Part shown: positions 1 to 6,881 of the stretch, in pieces
Position numbering within the stretch: position 1 is the first letter of the stretch
Layout of the letters: every line of letters begins with the position of its first letter
DNA from: Chitinophagales bacterium
GTDB taxonomy: Bacteria; Bacteroidota; Bacteroidia; Chitinophagales; Chitinophagaceae
Assembly (NCBI GenBank): GCA_013297585.1
Contig: JAAFHG010000108.1
Coordinates: forward strand, 1-9,656
Direction of reading: 5' to 3'
DNA length: 9,656 nt
Program-made: the position numbers and the translations under genes
The notes under the pieces: model-generated
The model's input: only the letters and a program-made list of their open reading frames with translations
The model's database searches: none
What the model was told of the DNA's origin: nothing

Positions 1-213
1 GATGGTGAAGATGTATGGCGCATTGGCTTTATTACACAGCAATCTGTTACAGATTTTGGGCTAGAACATCATGTGGCTGTTTATGTGCCACATTCGTATG
101 CTATTAGTGGTATTACTTATTTTGTGCCCAATTATAAAATAAAATTGATAGACAATATTAGCCCTGCCGATACCATGAAATTTGCTGTAAGTGGCGGTGT
201 TACTGAGGTGTAA
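1..213 (+). CDS. DUF502 family membrane protein, C-terminal 70 residues (5' end outside window)
   Basis: The frame is open from the first base to a TAA stop at 211-213 and gives 70 residues. They match the C-terminal part of DUF502 proteins: a WRIGF-x-T stretch near the left edge, then VAVYVPHSYAISG, a FVP segment, and the closing KFAVSGGVTEV. DUF502 proteins are small integral membrane proteins of unknown function. Their membrane helices lie nearer the N-terminus, so none are visible here, and the gene start is outside the window. An 82-base gap with no recognisable gene separates it from serC on the same strand. The family call rests on the order of these conserved motifs. The role is unknown. 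Confidence 0.8.
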   Translation, partial: DGEDVWRIGFITQQSVTDFGLEHHVAVYVPHSYAISGITYFVPNYKIKLIDNISPADTMKFAVSGGVTEV

Positions 214-295
214 GTGTTTTAGTGCCGTCAATTTTTCATTGTTCATCATACATTTTAAATCATAATCGTACCTTGCAGCCCTCAAAGTATGTAGC

Positions 296-1366
296 ATGAA
301 AAAACACAACTTCAATTCTGGGCCATCTATTTTACCGCAAATTGTTTTAGAACAAGCGTCTCAAGCCATATTAGAGTTTAATAATACTGGCTTATCCTTA
401 TTAGAAATTGGTCACCGTACCACTTACTTTATGGATGCTTTGGCTGAAGCAAGAGCATTGGTTAGAGAATTAATGGACTTAGATGATAGCTACGAAGTAT
501 TGTTTTTACATGGGGGTGCTACCACACAGTTTATGCAAGTACCAATGAACTTGCTAGATACTAACGAAACCGCAGCCTATTGCGACAATGGCATTTGGGG
601 TAGTAAAGCTTTAAAAGAAGCTGCTTTGTTTGGCAATGTAAATGTAGTGGCAAGCTCTAAAGATAAAAACCACAGGTACATCAACAAAGGTTTTGATATT
701 CCTGCCGATGCAAAATATTTACACATAACTACCAATAACACAGTAGAAGGTACGCAATGGCACAACATACCTGAAACCAATGTGCCAATAGTTGCAGATA
801 TGAGTAGCGATATTTTTAGCCGCCCATTCAACTATAAAAAATTCTCGCTAATATATGCTGGTGCGCAAAAAAATATGGGTGCCGCAGGTGTAAACTTAAT
901 TGTTGTAAAAAAGGATTTATTGGGTAAAATATCTCGCCCAATACCAAACATTATGGATTATGCTAAGCACATTGCTGCAGATTCGTTAATGAACACACCA
1001 CCTGTATTTGCTGTGTATGTAGCATTGCTAACCTTGCGTTGGATAAAAGCAGAAGGCGGCTTGGAAGAAATGGGCAGGCGTAACCAAGAGAAATCGGATT
1101 TATTGTATAATACACTTGATAGCTTACCAATATTTACCCCAACAGTGGCCAAAGAAGATAGAAGCCAAATGAATGCGGTATTTGTATTAACTAATCCTGA
1201 ACACGAAGCACCATTTTTAGAACTTTGCAAGCAAAGAGGCATGGTGGGTGTAAAAGGTTATCGAACAGTTGGTGGTGTAAGAGTAAGTATGTACAATGCT
1301 TTGGCACTAGAAAGTGTACAGCTCTTCTGCGATTTAATGAAAGAATTTGCAGCTTCCGTTAGTTAA
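296..1366 (+). CDS. serC: Phosphoserine aminotransferase (3-phosphohydroxypyruvate to O-phosphoserine)
   Basis: This 356-residue PLP enzyme (E. coli SerC has 362) transfers the amino group of glutamate to 3-phosphohydroxypyruvate, the second step of serine synthesis, in the cytosol. Visible landmarks are the N-terminal FNSGPSILP, the substrate-binding HR pair at H40-R41 (LEIGHR), the cofactor-phosphate loop HGGATTQF at 72-79, CDNGIWG near residue 100, ADMSSDIFSRP, and the Schiff-base lysine K192 in YAGAQKNMG. The C-terminal phosphate-binding motif, usually GHR, reads G-Y322-R323 here, so one histidine is a tyrosine. The ATG at 296 fits the family start and has an A-rich context without a Shine-Dalgarno. 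A -7-like sequence at 269-276 is imperfect. DUF4833 and DUF1015 genes follow on the same strand. No serA is visible. Confidence 0.97.
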   Translation: MKKHNFNSGPSILPQIVLEQASQAILEFNNTGLSLLEIGHRTTYFMDALAEARALVRELMDLDDSYEVLFLHGGATTQFMQVPMNLLDTNETAAYCDNGIWGSKALKEAALFGNVNVVASSKDKNHRYINKGFDIPADAKYLHITTNNTVEGTQWHNIPETNVPIVADMSSDIFSRPFNYKKFSLIYAGAQKNMGAAGVNLIVVKKDLLGKISRPIPNIMDYAKHIAADSLMNTPPVFAVYVALLTLRWIKAEGGLEEMGRRNQEKSDLLYNTLDSLPIFTPTVAKEDRSQMNAVFVLTNPEHEAPFLELCKQRGMVGVKGYRTVGGVRVSMYNALALESVQLFCDLMKEFAASVS

Positions 1367-1419
1367 TTTTTTACGCCTTCGGCAAATGTTTTTTGATTGT
1401 TTATTTTTTAGATCACTCA

Positions 1420-2028
1420 ATGCTTAAACCCAATAAAACAGTAACTATTGCTTGCTATGTATTTGTAACAATGCTTGTGCTATGGGCTATCACCGCCTTT
1501 CGCCTACCTACTTATCAGCAAAAGCCTGTGGCTAAAGTAATAGACGTACAAGACACATTTCCTATACCAAAGGCAAACCCAAAGCAATTATTTTATTTAC
1601 AACGCACTGCTAATACCAATACCATTGTGTATGAGATAAATGAAGATGCAAAAGGTCAAATTATTAAAGATGAACCTGTAGTGGTGCATTGGCTACGCTT
1701 TGCAGAAGACGGCGCTAAAAAAGAACTCAGTTATATACAACGTGTATTTGCTTACGGCATAAAAACCGAAAAGGTAACGGACACAAGTTTTGAAATGCAC
1801 ATTAATTCGTACAAAAAGAAAGTGCTATACCTAATGCGCAATAAAGGCAATAACAAATACCGTATGCTTGCCATCATTAATGCAAAGATGACTGTACTAA
1901 AACGCGTGTTTATTCGCATAGATCCAGGTGGTAGCTTCTGGAAGCCTAATGTTATTTACATAGAAATGAAAGGTACTGATGTAGTCACAGGCAAAGAAGC
2001 CATGGAGCGTTTTAAGGTAGCAACCTAA
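1420..2028 (+). CDS. DUF4833 family membrane-anchored protein, function unknown
   Basis: This is a 202-residue protein from the ATG at 1420. An in-frame TTG at 1393 would add nine residues, but the ATG puts a short basic N-terminus (MLKPNK) directly before one hydrophobic segment at about residues 8-27, an uncleaved signal anchor or signal peptide, so I prefer it. The rest should be outside the inner membrane. It has the features I associate with DUF4833: FPIPKANPKQLFYLQRT at 47-63, NTNTIVYE at 66-72, VVVHWLRF at 87-94, then LSYIQRVFAYG at 103-113, and a closing IDPGGSFWKPNVIYIE stretch. I see no catalytic motif. It lies 53 bases after serC and 120 bases before the DUF1015 gene. Function is unknown, and the link to serine synthesis is positional only. 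Confidence 0.8.
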   Translation: MLKPNKTVTIACYVFVTMLVLWAITAFRLPTYQQKPVAKVIDVQDTFPIPKANPKQLFYLQRTANTNTIVYEINEDAKGQIIKDEPVVVHWLRFAEDGAKKELSYIQRVFAYGIKTEKVTDTSFEMHINSYKKKVLYLMRNKGNNKYRMLAIINAKMTVLKRVFIRIDPGGSFWKPNVIYIEMKGTDVVTGKEAMERFKVAT

Positions 2029-2029
2029 C

Positions 2030-2037
2030 TAGTTTTG
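2030..2037 (+). promoter_or_regulatory. Candidate -7 promoter box for the DUF1015 gene
   Basis: TAGTTTTG is an exact match to the Bacteroidota -7 consensus TAnnTTTG. It starts two bases after the DUF4833 stop and lies about 110 bases before the DUF1015 start. A second near-match (TAACTTTA) follows at 2038-2045. No clear -33 TTG sits about 20 bases upstream, so support is limited to the -7 box and its intergenic position. Confidence 0.3.
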
Positions 2038-2148
2038 TAACTTTAGGATCTAACAAAATCATTTGTGCAAAAGTTTCACTTAAAAATTCAATAATTCAGT
2101 AACCTAGCACAACGGTAAATTTAATGAATATTTACAGATATTTGCCGC

Positions 2149-3381
2149 ATGTCAGATATTAAACCTTTTAAAGCATTGCGTCCGCAACCACAGTTTGCCA
2201 GGCAAGTTGCAAGCCGCCCTTACGATGTATTAAATAGTGCCGAAGCAAAAGTAGAAGTGCAAGGCAACCCGTACAGTTTCTTAAATATTACCAAAAGCGA
2301 AATCAGCCTACCAGATGGTATTGATAGCCACAGCCAAGAAGTGTACGATAAAGCCAAAGAAAATTTAACCGCCTTTATACAACGAGATACGTTGTTTAGA
2401 GAAACTAAAGAGTGCTATTATATCTATCAGCTTATTATGAATGGCCGTAGCCAAACGGGTTTGGTATGTGTAAGTAGTGTTGATGACTACGAGAAAGATA
2501 TTATTAAAAAGCACGAATTTACAAGACCAGAAAAAGAACAAGACCGCATCAATCATATTAAAACCACTGGTGCGCAAACTGGTAATGTGTTTTTAGCCTA
2601 CAGAAATAATGCTGATGTAGATGCATTGATAGATAATTGGAAAGCTACCAAAAGCCCACAATACGATTTTGTAGCCGATGATACTATTCAACACACCATT
2701 TGGATTGTAAGCGACAGTGAGGCTTGCAAAACCATTACCGATTTATTTGCAGCGCAAGTGCCTTGCACTTACATTGCCGATGGTCACCACAGGGCAGCGT
2801 CTGCGGCTAAAGTGCGTAAAGCATTAGGCGAAGCCGCTACACCAGAAAGCGATTATTTCTTAACGACGTTGTTTCCTTCTAATCAGTTGTACATCATGGA
2901 TTACAACCGTATGGCTAAAGATTTAAATGGCCTTTCTGAAGCTGAATTTATAGCTGCTGTAGAAGAAAGTTTTACAGTAACCAAACTAGCCAAAGACGCT
3001 TTTAAACCAGCAGCTTTACACGAGTTTGGTATGTACCTTGGCGGTACTTGGTACAAATTGGTAGCTAAAGAAGGTACTTACACTACCGACCCAATTGGTA
3101 TACTTGACGTAACCATTTTACAAGACAATTTACTAAGCAAAATATTAAACATCAACGACCCTCGTACCGATACACGCATAGATTTTGTAGGCGGTATTCG
3201 TGGCTTGCAAGAGCTTGAAAGACGTGTAGACAATGGCGATATGGCTGTAGCATTTAGCTTATATGCTGTAACTATCGAGCAATTGTTTGATATTGCAGAC
3301 AGTGGCAACGTAATGCCACCCAAAAGCACTTGGTTTGAACCTAAATTAAGAGATGGTTTATTAACGCATCTTATTTACTAA
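2149..3381 (+). CDS. DUF1015 (COG4198) family protein, probably serine-metabolism linked
   Basis: This 410-residue soluble protein is full length for the DUF1015 family. Diagnostic stretches in order are IKPFKALRPQPQ at the N-terminus, SRPYDVLNSAEA at about 22-33, NPYSFLNITKSE at about 40-51, the H122-E-F-T-R126-P motif followed by E and R of KEQDR, and D211-G-H-H-R215, the strongest motif. There is no signal peptide or membrane segment. DUF1015 genes often lie beside serC and serA in bacteria (recalled, not searched). Here serC is two genes upstream on the same strand. The DGHHR motif recalls ParB/Srx-fold proteins, a group that includes free-serine kinases, which makes a role in phosphoserine or serine chemistry plausible but unproven. 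The ATG at 2149 is preceded by a T-rich leader without Shine-Dalgarno. A strong hairpin follows the stop. Confidence 0.9.
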   Translation: MSDIKPFKALRPQPQFARQVASRPYDVLNSAEAKVEVQGNPYSFLNITKSEISLPDGIDSHSQEVYDKAKENLTAFIQRDTLFRETKECYYIYQLIMNGRSQTGLVCVSSVDDYEKDIIKKHEFTRPEKEQDRINHIKTTGAQTGNVFLAYRNNADVDALIDNWKATKSPQYDFVADDTIQHTIWIVSDSEACKTITDLFAAQVPCTYIADGHHRAASAAKVRKALGEAATPESDYFLTTLFPSNQLYIMDYNRMAKDLNGLSEAEFIAAVEESFTVTKLAKDAFKPAALHEFGMYLGGTWYKLVAKEGTYTTDPIGILDVTILQDNLLSKILNINDPRTDTRIDFVGGIRGLQELERRVDNGDMAVAFSLYAVTIEQLFDIADSGNVMPPKSTWFEPKLRDGLLTHLIY

Positions 3382-3388
3382 TTTTTTA

Positions 3389-3422
3389 AAACCCGTCAAG
3401 TTTTAGAAAACTTGACGGGTTT
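3389..3422 (+). terminator. Strong hairpin between the DUF1015 and TPR genes, likely terminator or palindromic repeat
   Basis: ACCCGTCAAGTTTT at 3391-3404 is perfectly complementary to 3407-3420, and the pairing extends outward to 3389 and 3422. This gives a 16-bp stem with a nominal 2-base loop, in practice about 15 bp with a 4-base loop. It begins eight bases after the DUF1015 stop. The plus-strand tail is only TTT then ACATT, so the U-tract is weak. Six Ts at 3382-3387 lie before the stem on the plus strand. I read it as a terminator or RNA 3'-end stabiliser of the DUF1015 transcript. It also resembles palindromes dispersed in Bacteroidota intergenic DNA. Confidence 0.55.
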
Positions 3423-3438
3423 ACATTAAAACACCCTT

Positions 3439-4440
3439 ATGAAGTATTTTTTCATTATTGCATTGGTTATTGGTAGCTTGTCTCATGCTGCGGCGCAACA
3501 GCCCACAACAAAAGACTTGTATCAAACTGCTAAAAATTTTATGCAGCAAGGCGATTATGACAATGCTACTTTGGTGTTTAACAATGTACTAAAGCAAGAG
3601 CCAAATAATGTAGATGTACTGACAGATTTTGCTTACCTCAATTGCCTTAAAAGAGACTATCCAAAAGCCATTAGTATTGGTAAATACCTCACCGAAAAGC
3701 CCGATGCAGGCGTACAATCTTTTCAAGTGCTCGGCATTGCTTATAAAGGTAGTAAAGATTATGCAAGCTGCTCTAAACTATACCAAACGGCATTAGTCAA
3801 GTTTCCTAATAGTGGTGTTTTGTACAATGAGTATGGCGAATTATTGGCGCTTGATGGCAACTTACCAATAGCCATACAAGCTTGGGAAACAGGTATTGCC
3901 AAAGACCCCAACTATGCCAATAATTATTACAATGCGGTGATGTATTTTGGCCGATTTGACAAAAACTTACTATGGCAATTATTATATGGCGAAATATTTA
4001 TTAATCTAGAAAGCTTTACACAACGCACTGCAGAAATTAAAAGCTTATTGCTTGATGGCTATAAAAAACTATACACTGAATACGATGTAGAAACGTTAAG
4101 CACAGATTTGAAACTGACAGCTTTTGAGCGCAGCATTTACGAAAACTTAGCAAAAACAAAAGCTATTACTAGCATGGGTGTAACACCTGAAAATATTACA
4201 GCCATTAGAACTCGCTTTGTTTTAGATTGGTTTTACAATAAAGCCGATGAAAGACAGCCTTACCAACTGTTTAACCATCACCAATATTTGATACGCGAAG
4301 GCATGTTTGATGCCTATAACCAATGGTTATTTGGCGCTGCCGCAAGCCCATCTGCTTACCAGATATGGTTAAACACCCACGATAAAGAAGCCGCTGCTTT
4401 TAAGCAATACCAGCAGAATAAGGTGTTTAAATTAAAATAA
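3439..4440 (+). CDS. Secreted tetratricopeptide-repeat (TPR) protein
   Basis: This is a 333-residue protein. Residues 1-19 form a signal peptide: Lys at position 2, a hydrophobic core, and an A-A-A site before QQ. There is no lipobox cysteine, so the mature protein is probably soluble in the periplasm. About four TPR-like helix pairs follow, at roughly 26-59, 60-92, 94-127 and 128-161, with typical spacing and motifs such as G-DYDNA, DYPKAI, DYASCSKLY and PNYAN. The C-terminal half (about 170-333) is helical, rich in aromatic residues, and has no motif I recognise. TPR domains bind partner proteins, and no partner is evident here. The gene starts 16 bases after the hairpin and converges on purU with only 32 bases between the stops. 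The precise role is unknown. Confidence 0.85.
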   Translation: MKYFFIIALVIGSLSHAAAQQPTTKDLYQTAKNFMQQGDYDNATLVFNNVLKQEPNNVDVLTDFAYLNCLKRDYPKAISIGKYLTEKPDAGVQSFQVLGIAYKGSKDYASCSKLYQTALVKFPNSGVLYNEYGELLALDGNLPIAIQAWETGIAKDPNYANNYYNAVMYFGRFDKNLLWQLLYGEIFINLESFTQRTAEIKSLLLDGYKKLYTEYDVETLSTDLKLTAFERSIYENLAKTKAITSMGVTPENITAIRTRFVLDWFYNKADERQPYQLFNHHQYLIREGMFDAYNQWLFGAAASPSAYQIWLNTHDKEAAAFKQYQQNKVFKLK

Positions 4441-4472
4441 TCGTGTTTTTTAACAAGACGACAAAAAAGAAT

Positions 4473-5300
4473 TTATTCAAACACTACCGTCTTATTTTCA
4501 TAGGTAAACACCCTGTCTTCAAAAACATATTGCAGCGCTTTAGCTAATACCGCTTTTTCAATTTCTTTACCAGAACGTACCATATCGTTTGCAGTAAATG
4601 AATGATTGACAGGAATAGTTTGCTGTGTAATTATTGGGCCTTCATCTAAATCGTTGGTTACAAAATGTGCCGTAGCACCTATTAATTTCACTCCCCTATC
4701 AAATGCTTTTTTGTAAGGATTAGCACCAATAAATGCAGGTAAAAACGAGTGGTGAATGTTAATTATTTTAAAAGGATATCGCTCTACGAAATCAGCCGAA
4801 AGAATGCGCATAAACTTAGCCAATACCAAATAATCTGGCTGATAATTATTGATTATTTCATGTAGCTCATTTTCAAAATCTACTTTACTTTTCTCTTCAT
4901 GCGAGATGCAATGAAAAGGTACATCAAAGCGCTTACAAATATCTTCAAGCACCGCATGATTACTTACCACACATTCTACACTAGCACCTAAAGTTTTAAA
5001 ATAATTACGCACTAAAATATCGCTAAGGCAATGGTATTCTTTGGTTACAAAAACCACTATTTTTTTGTCGGGCGAAGGATTTATATGAATGTCAGCATCG
5101 CTTGGTAACACCTGCTTTAGCCTTGCTTTTAAAGCTTCCGTATTGGTGGCTTCTTGAATTTCTATGCGTGCAAAGAATCTGCTAGCAGCAATATCAACAT
5201 ACTCACGCATAGCAATAATGTTACTGTTACTTTCATAAATTACCTGCGCTATTGCTGCTACTAAACCAATACTGTCTTTACACTGAATAAGAATTACCAT
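4473..5300 (-). CDS. purU: Formyltetrahydrofolate deformylase (10-formyl-THF hydrolase)
   Basis: This 275-residue cytosolic enzyme hydrolyses 10-formyl-THF to THF and formate, balancing one-carbon folate pools. Residues 1 to about 75 form an ACT domain (MVILIQCKDSIGLVAAIAQ), which in PurU binds regulatory amino acids. The formyltransferase catalytic domain follows from about residue 80, with KEYHCLSDIL, the active-site N181-I-H183-H184-SFLPAF and D219 in LDEGPII, matching the Asn-His-Asp triad of the family. The frame extends 20 codons upstream to 5360. I chose the ATG at 5300 because the ACT domain begins immediately there and a good promoter (-7 box at 5330-5337) would start transcription inside the extension. 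It is divergent from frr and converges on the TPR gene. PurU and SerC both touch one-carbon and serine metabolism, but they are not co-transcribed here. Confidence 0.95.
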   Translation of the reverse strand: MVILIQCKDSIGLVAAIAQVIYESNSNIIAMREYVDIAASRFFARIEIQEATNTEALKARLKQVLPSDADIHINPSPDKKIVVFVTKEYHCLSDILVRNYFKTLGASVECVVSNHAVLEDICKRFDVPFHCISHEEKSKVDFENELHEIINNYQPDYLVLAKFMRILSADFVERYPFKIINIHHSFLPAFIGANPYKKAFDRGVKLIGATAHFVTNDLDEGPIITQQTIPVNHSFTANDMVRSGKEIEKAVLAKALQYVFEDRVFTYENKTVVFE

Positions 5301-5329
5301 GATTGATACCTTAGTATTTAAACAAGGGA

Positions 5330-5363
5330 CAAAAGTAGTAGGATTAAAATTTTGCGCCACAAA
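5330..5363 (-). promoter_or_regulatory. Bacteroidota-type promoter for purU
   Basis: Read on the minus strand, TTTG at 5363-5360 (-33 element) is followed after 22 bases by TACTTTTG at 5337-5330, an exact match to the -7 consensus TAnnTTTG. The implied transcription start is near 5323-5325, about 24 bases before the ATG at 5300. That leaves the longer reading frame from 5360 upstream of the transcript and supports the shorter start. Both boxes and acceptable spacing make this the best promoter in the window. Confidence 0.5.
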
Positions 5364-5419
5364 TCCTTTGTAATGATTTGTAAATTAAAACGGTAACAGC
5401 ACAATTTCATTTCATTCCT

Positions 5420-5427
5420 TAATTTCG
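5420..5427 (+). promoter_or_regulatory. Possible -7 promoter box for frr
   Basis: TAATTTCG matches TAnnTTTG at all but one fixed position and lies 24 bases before the frr ATG, a normal leader length. The same octamer occurs at 8488-8495 in front of feoB. No TTG is present at the expected -33 distance, so this is tentative. Confidence 0.3.
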
Positions 5428-5451
5428 CGGCACGCAAAAAACAATATTATT

Positions 5452-6015
5452 ATGCAGGAAGAGGTAGATTTAATACTAGATGATGCAGCAGAAACCATGC
5501 AAAAAGCCATTAACCACCTAGAGGCAGAATTGGTAAAAGTGCGTGCAGGCAAAGTATCGCCTACTATGTTAGATGGTATTACTGTTGAGTATTATGGTGC
5601 ACCAACGCTTATTAATCAAGTGGCAAATGTTACCGTGCAAGATGCGAGAACATTAACCATACAGCCTTGGGAAAAAGCCATGTTGCCTAAAATAGATAGA
5701 GCAATTATGGGTGCAAATATTGGTGTAACGCCACAAAATGACGGTGTACAAATTCGTTTGTTTATGCCACCATTGACCGAAGAAAGAAGGCGTGAATTAT
5801 TTAAAAAAGCAACCGCAGAAGGCGAACAAGCCAAAGTTGCCATCAGAAATATTCGTAGAGACGCCATTGAGCAATTTAAGAAATTACAAAAAGAAGGCCT
5901 AAGCGAAGACGCAGCAAAAGATGCAGAAAAAGCAACACAAGACCTTACAGATAAGCATATTGTTTTAGTAGAAAAACATTTAGCAGCGAAAGAAAAAGAA
6001 ATGATGACGATTTAG
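5452..6015 (+). CDS. frr: Ribosome recycling factor
   Basis: This 187-residue protein (E. coli RRF has 185) splits post-termination ribosomes together with EF-G so that the subunits can be reused. The two-domain RRF layout is visible. The long-helix domain is built from residues 1 to about 30 (HLEAELVKVRAGKVSP) and about 104-187 (PPLTEERRRELFKKA, then RNIRRDA and a charged coiled-coil tail). The small beta domain lies between (VEYYGAPTLINQVANV, then TIQPWEKAMLPKIDRAI and GVTPQNDG). The ATG at 5452 gives the family start without a Shine-Dalgarno. In many bacteria frr follows pyrH, but here the upstream neighbour is the divergent purU, so frr probably has its own promoter in the 151-base gap. 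nth lies 128 bases downstream on the same strand. Confidence 0.98.
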   Translation: MQEEVDLILDDAAETMQKAINHLEAELVKVRAGKVSPTMLDGITVEYYGAPTLINQVANVTVQDARTLTIQPWEKAMLPKIDRAIMGANIGVTPQNDGVQIRLFMPPLTEERRRELFKKATAEGEQAKVAIRNIRRDAIEQFKKLQKEGLSEDAAKDAEKATQDLTDKHIVLVEKHLAAKEKEMMTI

Positions 6016-6018
6016 AAA

Positions 6019-6057
6019 GTTTACAGTTCGGGGGTTTAATAGTTTAAACGTTTGTAT
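6019..6057 (+). repeat. Short GTTT-phased repeat downstream of frr
   Basis: Five near-tandem units begin with GTT: GTTTACA, GTTCGGGG, GTTTAATA, GTTTAAAC and GTTTGTAT, at a spacing of 7-8 bases. They start four bases after the frr stop. The stretch is non-coding and includes the palindrome GTTTAAAC at 6042-6049. Similar GTTT-phased stretches seem to occur between genes in Bacteroidota (from memory). It may be a degenerate dispersed repeat, and no function is evident. Confidence 0.4.
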
Positions 6058-6143
6058 AGCATGTGCTAAGCTATTTGGAATTTGCGAACAAATTAAATTT
6101 TTATTAATTCTGTTTTCTGTGCCTTTGTGGCAATCATTTTATT

Positions 6144-6803
6144 ATGACGAAAAAGCAACGCTACCAAACCGTACTAGATTATTTTGAAACCGCAATTTCA
6201 AACCCTGAAACAGAACTTCTTTACGATAATCCGTATCAATTACTAGTAGCGGTTATCTTATCTGCACAATGTACCGATGTGCGTGTAAATCTTACTACAC
6301 CAGCTATTTTTAAGCAATATCCTACACCTGTTGAATTGTCTAAAGCTACTTTTGACGAGCTTTTTCCACTAATAAGGAGTATTTCGTACCCAAATAATAA
6401 AACGAAGCATTTAATTGGCATGGCCAATATGCTGTTAGATAAGTTTAATGGTGAAGTGCCCATGACTGTGGATGAACTGATACAGCTACCAGGTGTGGGG
6501 AGAAAAACAGCTAATGTGGTAACGAGTGTAATAGATGCACAACCAAACATGGCAGTAGATACACATGTGTTTAGAGTAAGTGCAAGGCTTGGCTTAACAA
6601 CCAAAGCAACCACACCATTAGCCACAGAAAAACAACTGATAAAATACATACCAACAGAATTAGTACATAAAGCACATCATTGGTTAATACTACATGGTAG
6701 ATACACTTGCATAGCTCGCAACCCTAAATGTGAAAAGTGTGGCTTAACAGAAATTTGTCCTTATTTTAAAAAGATGCAGAAGAAATTAGGAATCACTTTT
6801 TAG
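6144..6803 (+). CDS. nth: Endonuclease III, DNA glycosylase/AP lyase
   Basis: This 219-residue base-excision repair enzyme removes oxidised pyrimidines and cleaves the abasic site. The helix-hairpin-helix LPGVGRKTANVV carries the catalytic lysine K121 (E. coli K120), and D139 in AVDTHVFRV matches E. coli D138. Four cysteines, C189-x6-C196-x2-C199-x5-C205, form the [4Fe-4S] cluster site near the C-terminus. SAQCTDVRVN near the N-terminus is the usual active-site helix. Nothing is missing. The ATG at 6144 fits the family length. A weak -7-like TGCCTTTG lies at 6120-6127, inside a repeat-like stretch, so an independent promoter is possible. It follows frr by 128 bases and converges on lptC, with an inverted repeat in the gap. 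Confidence 0.97.
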   Translation: MTKKQRYQTVLDYFETAISNPETELLYDNPYQLLVAVILSAQCTDVRVNLTTPAIFKQYPTPVELSKATFDELFPLIRSISYPNNKTKHLIGMANMLLDKFNGEVPMTVDELIQLPGVGRKTANVVTSVIDAQPNMAVDTHVFRVSARLGLTTKATTPLATEKQLIKYIPTELVHKAHHWLILHGRYTCIARNPKCEKCGLTEICPYFKKMQKKLGITF

Positions 6804-6813
6804 AATATAGAAA

Positions 6814-6873
6814 CACAGGGCAAAGAAGTAAAGAAGAATTATAGAATACCCCCTGTTGCTTCTTTGCTCTGTG
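6814..6873. repeat. Inverted repeat between convergent nth and lptC, possible bidirectional terminator
   Basis: CACAGGGCAAAGAAG (6814-6828) pairs with CTTCTTTGCTCTGTG (6859-6873) over 15 positions with one G-T pair, leaving a 30-base loop. It nearly fills the 78-base gap between the two stop codons. The strand leaving lptC reads TTTCTATATT after the stem, which is moderately T-rich; the strand leaving nth has no T-run. A related sequence, CTGTGCCTTTGTGGCAA, occurs at 6117-6133 before nth. This suggests a dispersed repeat family that may also act as a terminator. Confidence 0.5.
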
Positions 6874-6881
6874 GTAAAAAC

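Noticed and set aside
269..276. TACCTTGC as a serC -7 promoter box
   Set aside because: It differs from TAnnTTTG at two positions, or lacks one T, and the nearest TTG is 27 bases away, so it is too weak to list.
1367..1395. Terminator after serC (GCCTTCGGC followed by a T-run)
   Set aside because: The stem is only 3 bp and the T-run begins several bases later, so it would be unstable.
1393..1419. TTG start for the DUF4833 gene
   Set aside because: The ATG at 1420 gives a basic N-terminus directly before the hydrophobic anchor; nothing supports the extra nine residues.
4441..4472. Terminator between the convergent TPR and purU genes
   Set aside because: T-runs exist on both strands, but no stem longer than about 4 bp could be found.
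5301..5360. 20-codon extension of purU
   Set aside because: It overlaps the predicted promoter, and the ACT domain starts right at the ATG at 5300.
6236..6649. 137-codon open frame on the minus strand
   Set aside because: It lies wholly inside nth in another frame and has no recognisable motif. Other short frames at 61-315, 577-831, 958-1242, 2365-2577, 3078-3329 and 5616-5867 were rejected for the same kind of reason.
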